Of a DNA stretch of 64,000 nucleotides, positions 1 to 10,111 are shown in pieces. The notes below the pieces were generated by a model that made no database searches, had not been told where the DNA came from, and saw only the letters and a list, made by a program, of their open reading frames with translations. The stretch is taken from contig JASAOO010003485.1 in the NCBI GenBank assembly GCA_030849075.1, forward strand, positions 1 to 64,000. The letters are read 5' to 3'. The position numbers and the translations under genes are program-made. Within the stretch, counting starts at the first letter, position 1, and each line of letters opens with the position of its first letter. This DNA comes from Zelonia costaricensis. Taxonomy: Eukaryota > Euglenozoa > Kinetoplastea > Trypanosomatida > Trypanosomatidae.

Positions 1-48
1 GAGTTCAAGGGCTTCACTGGCGCTGACGTTTCGCCAGGTGAGCCGTAA
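1..48 (+). CDS. 3' end of an upstream gene (16 codons)
   Basis: The first 48 bases read open in frame 1 and end in TAA, with codon choice like that of the other genes in the window (GGC, GAC, AAG). This is most simply the last 15 residues of a gene lying to the left. Too little is present to name the product. The open frame could also be chance. Confidence 0.4.
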   Translation, partial: EFKGFTGADVSPGEP

Positions 49-878
49 AAGGCAGCGGTTGGGAGGAGGTCGGTTCGCTCCCACTGGATGTCTGTGTGAC
101 CTCTCTCTCTCTGCCTTTCTCGGTTCCGCGCCTCAGTCGCACTTTCCGCCGCTCAGCTCTTTTTTCCCCTTGCTTTCCTTCACACCCTAGACCCCGCCTG
201 CTGGCGTGGATGGCGTTTATGCGTGCCCCCTCACCGTCACTTGGTTTTCTCGTTTTCGGAGCGTAGACGCCCCCCCCCCTCCCCGCTGCGCTCGAGGCGG
301 TGGTAACATTTTGCGTGTTTAGATTTCGGTTCCGTGTTCTCATCGCCGAGTTTGGTCAAGGCTGAATGCCGTAGCGGGGCGGCTCTTCACGCTGTCGGAG
401 AGACCAAGTCTGCGACTTCACAGGAGCCTTCACCAACGACAAGGTCAAGGCCGGGCTTCTGCCGGTAACTGCTCGAGCAGCACGCTACGGCGCCGTCATC
501 GCTCTTGAAGTCTCCTAGCAAGGGAAGCGCAAGAGAGCCAAAATGCAGGCCTTCCATGTTTCGGCTTCTCCCTCACTGCCTCTTCTCCACTCCACATCCT
601 CCCTGCTATTCCCGTCGTCCCGTGCCTTTGTTTCCCTTTCTCTGTCACGCATCCCATTTGGGCTTCCACACGGACATGCACACCGTCGCAGCTCACCTGA
701 TCAGTAGAACGTGCACCCGACCCCCCATCTCAGCCACCACGACAAGGCGACAAGCACCTCTCGAGATCCGTACCTTCCCGTCGCTCTAGCTTGTATCGCG
801 GATCTCTTTCTTTGTCTCTAGAGCGCGCGTTTCTTAGATCGCAGTCCCTCCCCCCCTTTTCTTGGCGAGCAGGAAGTC
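49..878. other. Intergenic region, UTR-like
   Basis: No complete gene is visible. A short fragment at 375-518 reads like the tail of a protein and is listed separately under the findings. A pyrimidine-rich tract at about 547-655 is followed by AG at 690-691, and a second tract at about 845-862 by AG at 871-872. Either could be the SL trans-splice acceptor for the gene starting at 879. Confidence 0.5.
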
Positions 879-1709
879 ATGGCACTGTTGCTCGACGACG
901 AGGACGTCTTCATGATGACGCGTCCGGCCCCGCAATCCTCCAGCGCCACTGGAGTCGTCCACGTCGACCTCGATGGAGACGACCATGATCATGTGAAGTC
1001 CGCCGTGGCCGCGATGACTGGCCCAACAGAGACCGCAGACGCCACCACCACCACTCCGACGAAGGGTGTAAACTCGCGAGGCGACACAGCAGTGAACACG
1101 CCATCCACAGCCGCAGCGACCTCACGCCGTGGTGAACCATCGCCGGCATCACCGGGGGCCACAGTGACCCTGCCACGCAGGGGTGGTGACGGACTGGCCA
1201 AGATGGAAGCGCTCATGTTCGGCAAGCCCCGCGTGGCCGTGGTGCAAGCTGGAAGCGGCGCTCACGGTGCCGGTGGAAAAAGGTCGGCGCGGGAGGCGTT
1301 CGGCGCCGCGGGTGTGTCGGCGACGATGCACACACCGGTGGCGCAGAAGATAAGCACCGCGCAGGCCGCCTCGAGCGGCAGCAGCGGCACGCAGCCCAAG
1401 CTGGTCTCCGCGGCGCGCTCGTCGTCGTCCGCGTCCACGCTGCCGCTCCTGCACGACCAAGCCTCCCTCACCTCCCTCGACACACCGCACTCCACCCCAC
1501 GTGAGGCGGCGTCGCAGAGGGCATCGCTGGCCTCGCCGGAGCAGCCGCGCGGCTCGCTCTCAGCGTCTCCACCGGCGCGTCCGCCGCAGCCACCGTCGCC
1601 GTCAACTCCGCAGCCCCCGCAGCCAGCAGCTGAGCCGGTGGCGACGCAGCCCGCCAAGACGCAGATGAAGCTCTCTGACTTCTTCTCTAAGATGGCATGC
1701 AAGCGGTGA
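879..1709 (+). CDS. Disordered protein with C-terminal PIP box (putative PCNA partner)
   Basis: The 276-residue product is almost entirely low complexity (Ala, Ser, Thr, Pro). An acidic N-terminus (LLDDEDVF) precedes long Ser/Ala/Pro stretches, and residues 210-255 are Pro-rich. The only ordered-looking motif is at the extreme C-terminus: QMKLSDFF at residues 262-269 matches the PCNA-interacting consensus Q-x-x-(I/L/M)-x-x-(F/Y)-(F/Y) at every fixed position, followed by Lys/Arg. A terminal PIP box on a disordered tail is the arrangement found in the Pol32/POLD3 subunit of DNA polymerase delta, in p21-like inhibitors and in other replication or repair clients. The sequence does not say which. 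The ATG at 879 is the first in frame and lies just after a pyrimidine tract and AG. A nuclear replication or repair role is inference. Confidence 0.7.
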   Translation: MALLLDDEDVFMMTRPAPQSSSATGVVHVDLDGDDHDHVKSAVAAMTGPTETADATTTTPTKGVNSRGDTAVNTPSTAAATSRRGEPSPASPGATVTLPRRGGDGLAKMEALMFGKPRVAVVQAGSGAHGAGGKRSAREAFGAAGVSATMHTPVAQKISTAQAASSGSSGTQPKLVSAARSSSSASTLPLLHDQASLTSLDTPHSTPREAASQRASLASPEQPRGSLSASPPARPPQPPSPSTPQPPQPAAEPVATQPAKTQMKLSDFFSKMACKR

Positions 1710-2963
1710 TGGCGCACGCGTGTGTTGGAGTTGAGCAACTGTGCCGTCTCGAGTAGAGCAAGAGACGCACTACGGCACGCGCACATAGAGCGAAAGCGGC
1801 GCTGATAGACCCACACACAGACACAACGTGAGGTGCTGTGCTGCATAGAGACGGGAGTATTTATGTGTGTGTGTGTGTGGCAATACATCACTTCTGCCTG
1901 AACTGCATAGACCCGTGGGGTGACAGTGCGGGTGTTGCGACATCACGTCGTGTCTCTCCTGTTACCCCACCTAGGCCGGCTACGACTCCTTACGGAGCCG
2001 CGGAGGGGCCTTCGCTGTCGAGAAGTTACTCGGAGGGAACCGCGGCACTCCTTTGCGGGTTTTTTTTTGTTTGTGTGTTCCAGTTTGTGCGCTCGTGTAC
2101 CGTTTCTTGGACATCTTGGTTCGGTATGGGGGGATCGGGAATTCAAGAGCGGATGCGTGCGCCTCGAGTTGTCAAGGCTGTTGCCTCCGTTGCTGAAGCG
2201 TGTGGAGACTGGATAGCAGAGCGAGAGAGAGAGAGAGAGTCGCGTAGCAGAGTGGTAAAGGGGCGAATCCATGAGTGAGTTACCCACCGCGAAGCCCACA
2301 CAAACGCCAAAAAAAAAAAGGGAAGCGCTTCTTTTTCTTTCCACCTTGCATCTGGTATCTGGAACACGAAGAGCAGTACTCGCCCAGCGTCTCGATCACG
2401 CTTAGCTGCTGTTAACGCCCCCTTCCCCTATCTTTTCGTGCTGGACGATGCAGTACGTCGGCACTGATGTTTAACCCGTCCCTGCCAACATGTCCCCTTG
2501 CACCCTCCCCTTCACACACACACCTCTGATTTTCCATCTCTCCGGATCTCTTCCAACGCGGTGCTACGATGTTCATCTGCTCACTTCCACACTACCCACA
2601 ACAATAACAGCAACAAAAAAAAACGTACAATTCACACGTTCGGCTGTGTACAGATTCTCGTCAGTGCTCTGCCGCCTGTGTGTGTGTGTGCTTGTGTCGT
2701 TGACCCCGGCGTTCAAACTCTCTCACAGGTGCCGTGACGACGCTGTCGACTAACAAGCTGCGCTGCCTCAGTCAGACGGGCGCACCCCCGCCCTCCCTCC
2801 GGTCTGCTCTCTTATCTCTCTGCCTGTCGGTGCTTGTGTGTGTATCTAGTTGTTCAGGTCATTGCCTTGAACTTTGTGTGTGTGTGTGTGCTTCTCTCAC
2901 TTACATATCTGCTTTTCCCGCAGGCATCGTCGCAGGGCAGGAAGCAACTCGCCTTCGTGTTCT

Positions 2964-2985
2964 TGTGTGTGTGTGTGTGTGTGTG
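2964..2985 (+). repeat. (TG)n microsatellite
   Basis: Uninterrupted TG dinucleotide run of 22 bases inside the long intergenic region. It is one of many TG runs on the + strand between genes. Confidence 0.9.
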
Positions 2986-4524
2986 CGTGTAAGTGTGGTC
3001 GCGCTTACATACCCACGCTCCTCCTTCCACGTGCACACGTGCTCACATTGCTCCGCTCGTGGTGGGCGCTAAAACGCTTTTCTTTAGACGTGCTCTCGCT
3101 GCGTGTGTCTGTCACTCTCAGTGGTGTTTAGGGCACAGCAGCGTCTGCCTCGCCCTCCCCCTGATCTCTCTCCCCTCCGCTTCCCCCCTTTTTGTTTCTG
3201 CCAAGACAAAGTATTGCATGATTAGACTCCGCAAGTCTTGCACGTGCAGAGCATCAAAGCACTTTATCATCTCCCGTCTCGTCCGTCCTTTGCCGCAGCC
3301 TCGCACTCACTTGCCACACACGTAGGATTCTCCGCTGTTGCCACGACCCGCACATCTTCGCACAATCGTATAAAGTGTCAAGTGACGCCGTCAGCTTCCC
3401 CAGCGGCCGCTGCTGCAGGACAACCGCAGGAACACCTTCCCCTGTCCCCCCCTTTTTCGTGTGTTGCTGCTTGTTTGTTTTTTATCGCTCTTTACACCGA
3501 TTCAGTGACGTACAGTCGCTTCTCGATCTGGAGCACGCTGACGTCTGCATACGTGCCCTGTCTCAGCAGTCACGCGTTTCAAGTCCGCTCCCCGGCAGCG
3601 GGTGAACACTGTACTGGACCTCCTCGCTCTCTTTTCTTTTCCTTCGCCTTTGCCCAGCTCCATTCCTCTTCTCGGCTCCATCTTCTTCTCTGATTGTCCT
3701 TCTCTGATTGACTGGCCGGTACTCTCCACACAGTGCGTGAGTTCGATTCCTTTCCCCTTGCCCCTCTGTCTTGGCTGATTTGCCCTTTTGTTTTTTTCGT
3801 CGCTTCTGCTCTCGCCCGCTCTTGTCCTCTGTTGTTTCTTTTTCTTTTCTCCGACCTAAGACGCGTGTCGTGCTAACTTGTGCGCGTGTGTGTCTGCCTG
3901 TGTGTGTGTGTGTTTGTGTGTGCCGCCGTTCCGCCCTTTGCTCGTCCTCAGCACCATCCTCGGTCTTCCCCGAGTAAGCGCATCCTTCGCGACTCTGACG
4001 CGGAGTCCTGCCTGTTCCCGCCCCCCTCTCTAGGCGGCTTCACGGAACTCACCTGTGTCTCGTGTTTCACCTCGAGTGACGCCTCCTGCTGTGCGCACGG
4101 CAGGCACTTTGCGCGTCTTCATTTCCACCGCCACAAAAGCCATCCCCCTTATCTCCCCCCTCTCGTCCCCCCCCCCCGCTCTCGTTTGACGCGAGCGACA
4201 CGCTTGTTTCCAATCTCTCTTTCCCCTTCTCTCGGCTGCTTCTGTGTGTGTGTGTGTGTCCCTGTTGTTCCCTTACCTGTTTGTTTTTCCTCTTCTTGTA
4301 CGTACGTATCGCCGCTCTAGACAGCCGCCGTAGCACTTTGTGTTTCACCTGCGTGTGGGTACACTCACTTTGGACGTGTTGTCATTTCCGCTTTTGCCCT
4401 CTGCGTGCTGCGTTTTTACCCTTTTTTTTTTGATCTCTCGACCTTCTGTCGACCTCTTTTTGTGTGCGTGTGTGTGTGCTGCGCTTGCCGAGGTGGTGTT
4501 CGACAGCTCGCACCGTGTTCCTCT

Positions 4525-4589
4525 TTCTACCCCTCCCCCTCCCCCTCCCTCCCCGCGCTCCTCGCCCTCCTCTCGTTTTCGCTTGTCAG
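4525..4589 (+). promoter_or_regulatory. Polypyrimidine tract and predicted SL trans-splice acceptor
   Basis: A nearly pure C/T tract of about 60 bases ends in GTCAG, with AG at 4588-4589. It lies about 200 bases before the ATG at 4794. An alternative AG sits immediately before that ATG (4792-4793). Confidence 0.55.
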
Positions 4590-4793
4590 CCGTCCTACAT
4601 TGAGCCGTCCTGCCGCGGTTCGAGAAAGCAGGGGGTCAGACGCGGCGTCCAGCAAGCGATTCTTTTTGTTTCAAGTTGGTGCAAGTGTGTGAGGCTGAAA
4701 GTGAGCGTAGCTCTGTTGGTACAAGCTCCGCAGAGCCTCGGTCTCTGCTGCACTCCTGCAATCACCTCTTGCCGCTGATCCTCGCTCTCACAG

Positions 4794-7700
4794 ATGCGCA
4801 AGGACGACACAGACACGCCGTCGGCCGGCGGCGGCCAGCGCCGCGCACTGAGCCAGCACGCCGTTCCAGTGGGCTTCGTCCACGCAGACTCGCACCACGA
4901 CGGCGTGAGCGACCTGCCACCCTCGAGCTATCCCACCATCACCACCACGCGAGGGCCCTCACAGTGCGCAACCCGGCGGCCGACGATCCTCGTCGGCCGC
5001 CCCGACGTCGACCACCCGCTGCGCGTACAGACACCAAGCGAGCACCAGGGCTCGACTATCCCACCGCAGCTGCGCAACGGCAGCTTCAGCAGCAGCCCCG
5101 ACTCGGAGGGCGCGCCGGGTCAGGAGATGCACGGGGTCCAGCAGGAGCCGATGCGCAGCCACAGCCCGGCCAACTTCAACAGCCGCGACGTGTCCTTCAA
5201 CGGCGCGGCGGAGCTCAGCACCGACACCGTCGACGCCTTTGTGCCCGTGGAGCCGATGCGGCAGCGCAGCGTTATCATGACAGCGGGCAAGCGGTACCGT
5301 CCCGTGGCGAGCGATCTGGTGGGCAACCGCTCCATGCACCCGTTCTTCACCAACTTTGAGCCGGTCACGTCGTGTCCGGTGGTCGCCGTGGAGAATAGCG
5401 AGTTTGTGTCACGCCAGGACACGGGCCTCGCGGAGGTCGGGGTGGGCAAGGGCGCAGCGTCCAACTCCTTGGGCCACGGCTCCCACGCCTTTGCCGGGCT
5501 CGGGACTGCCCACAGCGTCGAGACGCCACGCGGTGGTCGCGAGGGCATTCTGCGTGCGTATCTGCGCGGCGACACGGAGGTGATGCAGCGGCTCGACGGC
5601 AACGATCCAATTAACAACTTCACCTTCTTCGTCGGCGCTGACGAGGAGGCTGAAGACGGTGCCGCCTCCTCGGACTCGTCGTCGTCGCTGTCCGCGGATC
5701 GCCATCGACCGGCTCCGGCAGCGTCTGCGGGGGCTGGTGCTGGTGGTAGTGCGCCCTCCAACTACTCAAGCGGCCAAGGCGGCTTCTTCACTCCCGGGCA
5801 CGTCCCATTTGGCGCGCCGTCGCAGCAGAGCATCTCCAGCTCCAAGTCCGGCAAAGAGGCCGGCCCGACGCCGACGACGGCAGGGGAGCGCAAGGCGCAG
5901 GAGGGGCGCACCTGCCCGCTCGATGCGGAGGCGACAGCCAACCTCGTCCACACCCTCACCCGCTCGTTTGCCATGCAGTTCAATCAGCGCGGTGCCGGTG
6001 CGGCGGGCGGCGAACTGGGCGTCACGTGTTGCGGCAACGGCACCCACTCAAGCCTCCTGCGAGGCGGGGACGGCAGCGATCCGTCCGACGAGAGCATTGC
6101 GCTGCAGGAGGAGAAGGCGGCCGAGAACTACCGCCGCATGCCGATGCACGAGTCCCTCTCGTGCGTGTCGAGTGAGAACCTGGAAGACGACACGGTGAGC
6201 TTGAAGGCGGCGTGGGAGAGCGTCAAGGCCGAGGCGCTGAAGCGCAACGTCCTCTTTGGCTTCCGCGTCACACTCTTCGCGGTGGTGCCGACCTTCGTGC
6301 TCATGGAGCATCCCAAGACGAGCGAATTCTTCATCGCCGGTGGCCTGCTGCCGGTGATGGCCGGCCTGTTTGTGCGCCCCACCGTGGGGGCCGTGATGAT
6401 GCTACTCGTGGCAAGCATGCAGGCGGTGACATGCTTCCTTGTGTGGGGCATCGTCATGAACGCTGTGGGCGCCAAGAACAACAACGCGGGGTGGTGGTGC
6501 GGCGTCATCTTCGGCTGCGGGTTCTTCTCCATGTTCGGCGATCTGCCGGCGAAGCGACTCATGATGATGTTCGTCGTGATCATCATGCAAACGGAGCACA
6601 TACCAGGCGGCGACACGTTCGACTTTGTGGGCAAGTTTGCCTGCAACTTTTTGATTGCGATGGGCTTCGCGCTGCTAGCCACCATCCTGCCCTTTCCAAC
6701 CCTCACGTCTAGGCTGGCGGATGAAGGGCTGCTCGGGCTGCACAAGCTGTACTGCGCCGGTATCGGCAACGCCATGAAGAGTTTCTGGGCGCCTGTGAGC
6801 CTGGATGCGAAGATGGCGCTGACGCAGATCCCGTTTCTGAAGATCAGCGTCGTGACGGCCAAGATCCGGATGGCCATCATGTGCACGACCTACGAGCCGG
6901 TGGAATTCAACCTCAACAACACGCTGCGCGGTCAGCGTGTCGCTCTGCTGGCGCGCATCAAGATGCATCTGTACGCGATGTCGGCCGCCTCCACGATGCG
7001 GCTGCAGGAGGCGCGGTGGATGCACCAGAACCAGGTGCGCCACGACATCAGGGAATTCGAGAAGCGCCTGCAGAACGCCGCGATTGACCTCGCCGCGGAG
7101 GTGATGAAGGTGCTGCTGCAGCTCGGCAGCTTCATCGCCGCGAAGGACGTGGCGGAGAAGGTCAGCTTCGACGCCATGGCAGAGAAGTCCTTGATTCTCG
7201 CTGACATTATCGAGCGGGAGCGGCTGGAGATGCTCTTCCTGCGCAAGCTGCCCGCGGAGGAGACGAACGCCTGCCTGAGCGCCATGGCGTTCCACTCCAG
7301 CCTCATCGACGTTGCGAACGAGCTGCAGCGCTTCGAGAAGGCCATGAAGACGTTCGACCCGTCCAAGTACCCGAGTCTCTTCCAGCGAGCCTTCAACTTC
7401 TTCTTCTGGGACCGGTGGAACGACTTCTGGACGGAGCTGCCGAAGCGGTTCACGCTGAGCACGCCGTACGATGTTCGCCTGCTCAAGGACACGATTCGGT
7501 ACACCGGCGCCTTCACCGTGGCCTGCGCCTTCACCCTCAACTACGACCACGAGAACGTCTACTACTTCGGCATGGCCATTCTTATCCGCCTGGCGCAGCA
7601 GACGGCCTCGGAGACGCTGCAGATCGGCATCTACCGCATCTGCGGCCTCTGCATCGGTGCCTCGCTCGCCTTCATCACGGCGAACAAGACGCACAACCTG

Positions 7701-8777
7701 GCCGAGGAGACGCTGCTGACCATGACGTGGGTGTTCATTTCCATGTCCTTTTCTCAGCACCCCGTCTACGCGCCTGGCGCGCAGTACGTGTGCGTGACGT
7801 GCATCACCGGCTTGCGACTGGCGCCGACGCCGCAGCTACTCATGACCCGAGTGGCCGACAACGTGTTTGCGTTTATTTCGTATTACGTTATCTGCACCTT
7901 CATCTTCCCCGTGGACCCGATCCGCGTGCTGTGGAACACGCGCACCAAGTGCTTCATGAGCATCAACGACCTCGCGCAGAGCATCGTCGGCCTCGGCTGC
8001 GCGCCCATCACGCAGGACGGGAAGGAGGGCACGTATCTGCTCGCGCGGGCGCGGGCGCTGGTCGCCTCGCAGCAGGTGCTCTTCAAGACGTACGCGGAGT
8101 GGATGCCGAAGTGCGAGACGGAGCCGACGGTCCGCGGCGACGACTACCCAGCTGCGGCCTGTTCGCGGCTGCGCCTCGGGCTGAACGAGGTCATGTCGCT
8201 CGAGGAGGCGCTGGTGGACGCCATGGCGCGCCTGCACCGCCCACGCGAGCAGCCGCCGGGGATTGTCCTACGTGACATGATGGAGCTGACGCGGCCGTTT
8301 CTGCAGGACGCCGGCCGGCTCATCCACCACTACCTGCAGTGCATGATTGACGCGACGGAGCGGTGGCAGACGTGGTCGATGGAGGAGCCGCTGCACACCA
8401 TTTGGAAGGCCCAGCTGGCGTGCCGCAGCTTGCACCACGTGACGGGCAACATCCAGCGCAACTTCTACGCGGCGGTGCAGCAGGTCGATCAGGCAGACCG
8501 GCAGACGCTCAACCCGTACTTGACCTCCTCCGTGGTGGAGCAGGCCTTCGCCGACGGCGTGGACCCGAAGGTGCTGGCCGACAAGTCCGGCGGGGACCTG
8601 GTGCAGCGCATCCTGGCCATGAGCTTTCACATGTCAAAGGACACGGCAATCAGCCGAGACGACATCCAGGCCTTCAACGCCATTGTCATCGTCTTTGAAC
8701 TGCTCCTCAAGTCCATGTCCGAGCTGCTGCAACCCATGATCCAGGTCTACGAGTACGAGAAGTCCCGTCACGTCTAG
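4794..8777 (+). CDS. FUSC/ALMT-like multi-pass membrane protein, 1327 aa
   Basis: Residues 1-480 are a disordered, Ser/Gly/Pro/His-rich extension. A first hydrophobic block follows (about 485-640: NVLFGFRVTLFAVVPTFVL, the GGLLPVMAGLFVRPTVGAV region, KRLMMMFVVIIM and FLIAMGFALLATILPFP). A helical soluble stretch (about 640-895) leads to a second hydrophobic block (about 900-1045, ending in VFAFISYYVICTFIFPVDP), then about 280 helical residues. Two membrane blocks each followed by a cytosolic helical domain is the layout of the FUSC family (fusaric-acid-resistance / aromatic acid exporters) and plant ALMT anion channels. The motif FxxRPTxGA in the first block fits. The substrate is unknown; an organic-anion efflux or channel role is inference. 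The very long N-terminal tail is unusual and may be regulatory. Confidence 0.7.
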   Translation: MRKDDTDTPSAGGGQRRALSQHAVPVGFVHADSHHDGVSDLPPSSYPTITTTRGPSQCATRRPTILVGRPDVDHPLRVQTPSEHQGSTIPPQLRNGSFSSSPDSEGAPGQEMHGVQQEPMRSHSPANFNSRDVSFNGAAELSTDTVDAFVPVEPMRQRSVIMTAGKRYRPVASDLVGNRSMHPFFTNFEPVTSCPVVAVENSEFVSRQDTGLAEVGVGKGAASNSLGHGSHAFAGLGTAHSVETPRGGREGILRAYLRGDTEVMQRLDGNDPINNFTFFVGADEEAEDGAASSDSSSSLSADRHRPAPAASAGAGAGGSAPSNYSSGQGGFFTPGHVPFGAPSQQSISSSKSGKEAGPTPTTAGERKAQEGRTCPLDAEATANLVHTLTRSFAMQFNQRGAGAAGGELGVTCCGNGTHSSLLRGGDGSDPSDESIALQEEKAAENYRRMPMHESLSCVSSENLEDDTVSLKAAWESVKAEALKRNVLFGFRVTLFAVVPTFVLMEHPKTSEFFIAGGLLPVMAGLFVRPTVGAVMMLLVASMQAVTCFLVWGIVMNAVGAKNNNAGWWCGVIFGCGFFSMFGDLPAKRLMMMFVVIIMQTEHIPGGDTFDFVGKFACNFLIAMGFALLATILPFPTLTSRLADEGLLGLHKLYCAGIGNAMKSFWAPVSLDAKMALTQIPFLKISVVTAKIRMAIMCTTYEPVEFNLNNTLRGQRVALLARIKMHLYAMSAASTMRLQEARWMHQNQVRHDIREFEKRLQNAAIDLAAEVMKVLLQLGSFIAAKDVAEKVSFDAMAEKSLILADIIERERLEMLFLRKLPAEETNACLSAMAFHSSLIDVANELQRFEKAMKTFDPSKYPSLFQRAFNFFFWDRWNDFWTELPKRFTLSTPYDVRLLKDTIRYTGAFTVACAFTLNYDHENVYYFGMAILIRLAQQTASETLQIGIYRICGLCIGASLAFITANKTHNLAEETLLTMTWVFISMSFSQHPVYAPGAQYVCVTCITGLRLAPTPQLLMTRVADNVFAFISYYVICTFIFPVDPIRVLWNTRTKCFMSINDLAQSIVGLGCAPITQDGKEGTYLLARARALVASQQVLFKTYAEWMPKCETEPTVRGDDYPAAACSRLRLGLNEVMSLEEALVDAMARLHRPREQPPGIVLRDMMELTRPFLQDAGRLIHHYLQCMIDATERWQTWSMEEPLHTIWKAQLACRSLHHVTGNIQRNFYAAVQQVDQADRQTLNPYLTSSVVEQAFADGVDPKVLADKSGGDLVQRILAMSFHMSKDTAISRDDIQAFNAIVIVFELLLKSMSELLQPMIQVYEYEKSRHV

Positions 8778-9122
8778 GCTGCTGGCTTGTGTCGACGTTC
8801 TCTGCAGCTCCCTGAGTGCGATTGGGAGCGGCGATGCGAAGGGAGGACGAGAGTAAAAAGAAAGCTACGCGGGCGTGGTTGTGTTGTCGGTGCTCTAAAC
8901 GCATGAGCGGTGGAATCCAAGTCTCGCCCCCGCACCTTTCTCGTTGTGTCTCGCGCGCCCTCTCTCCCCCTCCCTCTTCGCCGCCGGCCCGGTCAGTGTG
9001 AGCTAGTGAGACTCGCGGAAGCCGCTTGATCTCCTCCAAGTTGTGAACCCCCCGGGGGATTCGCTTTTTTCGTTTGTTTCTTTCCAAGCCCTTTTCGGTT
9101 TGGCACCGAGGCATGGAGCTTT

Positions 9123-9142
9123 TGTGTGTGTGTGTGTGTGTG
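9123..9142 (+). repeat. (TG)10 microsatellite
   Basis: Twenty bases of uninterrupted TG in intergenic sequence. Confidence 0.9.
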
Positions 9143-10058
9143 GAGTCGAGAATTCGTGTTTCTTCTGTGTTTCGTGTTGTGTGGTCTGCCGTTGTGGTTG
9201 AAGCCGGTGCCTGTGTACGTTGCCGTCAGCGCGGATGCTGGTTGCGTAGAAGCCTCGAGTCGATTGGTTAGCTTCGCCCTCGTGCTCACTACGTGGAGCG
9301 GCTTGCGTGGTCTGCGCGGGTCCTTTCATTTCCCTTTGCGCTCTCTTTTTCAAGTATCTTTGCATTGCGTTCACTGTTTTTTTTTTCTCGCATATTGATC
9401 CACATTTATGTGACTGTGTGTGTTTGTGTCTATGTGTGCATGTCTATAGGCAGTGTGTAATTGTTGAACTGGTAGGGTGTTCCTTTCTATTTCAGTATGC
9501 TGTCTTGCTCGTGTTCTTTTTGTGTGTTTGCCTTACCTCAGATGGTGGGCGGCGAGCCGTGCTTTGACGTGCGTCCCGGTGTCGGACGAGTAAGCAGCGA
9601 TAAGTTGAGAGATCAAGTGCGGGTGCAATCGAGCCGCGTCCCCGGAGCTGACGCGTACACGAAACACGTGGACGGCCTGCTACTCTGTCGACGAGTCGAC
9701 GTGTTTGACGGTGCGCTCCTCACCAACACCACTTCTCGGGAGTTGTGGCCAACGAAACAGGCGGGGGGGGTGTCGCGCGGGGCGGCGTGGGCGCCACATT
9801 AGCTCGGTGCCCCCTTCCCCCCCCTCTCCTGCTTTTCCTCGACGCAGACCAAGGGGGTCGCTTCCAGATGCTCACACGCCGTGCCTGACCACGTCTGTCT
9901 CTCTCTGTGTGTGTTCTTCCTTTCTATTTTGCATTCCCGCATGGCTCTGCGGATTGCCTGGTCCCCATTCTGGATCGCTCAGAGACGCACCCCGCGCACA
10001 CACACGCCTACACGCAACAACAACGACAGAAAAAAAAAAGCACGCGTGCGCCGCGTGC

Positions 10059-10088
10059 AATTGCACTTTCTCACCTTCTGCATTGCAG
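10059..10088 (+). promoter_or_regulatory. Predicted SL trans-splice acceptor
   Basis: A pyrimidine-rich stretch ends in GCATTGCAG, with AG at 10087-10088, 24 bases before the ATG at 10112. This is why I start the following gene at 10112 rather than at an earlier in-frame codon. Confidence 0.5.
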
Positions 10089-10111
10089 GCGCTGCCGGAC
10101 GCACAACAAGT

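Larger units (their letters stand above)
1710..4793. other. 3.1 kb intergenic region, long UTRs
   Basis: No credible gene is seen. The + strand is pyrimidine- and TG-rich, with TG runs at 1864-1879 and 2964-2985 and shorter ones near 2680, 2880, 3900 and 4245. T-rich and C-rich blocks become denser toward 4580. Open frames here have biased compositions (runs of Cys/Val or Ser/Pro/Leu) produced by these repeats and are not convincing proteins. The tract at 4525-4586 probably directs trans-splicing of the next gene. Confidence 0.6.
8778..10111. other. Intergenic region
   Basis: No convincing gene. It contains a (TG)10 run at 9123-9142, T-rich segments near 9330-9530, a C-rich tract at about 9808-9845 and an A run at 10030-10039. 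It probably contains the 3' UTR of the FUSC-like gene and the splice region of the next gene. An open frame runs from about 9881 into the next gene, but its first part is composed of UTR-like sequence and I do not consider it coding. Confidence 0.55.

Noticed and set aside
3238..3693. 151-codon open frame in the long gap 1710-4793
   Set aside because: Composition (Ser/Pro/Leu/Cys from CT-rich DNA) and position before CT tracts fit UTR, with no recognisable motif.
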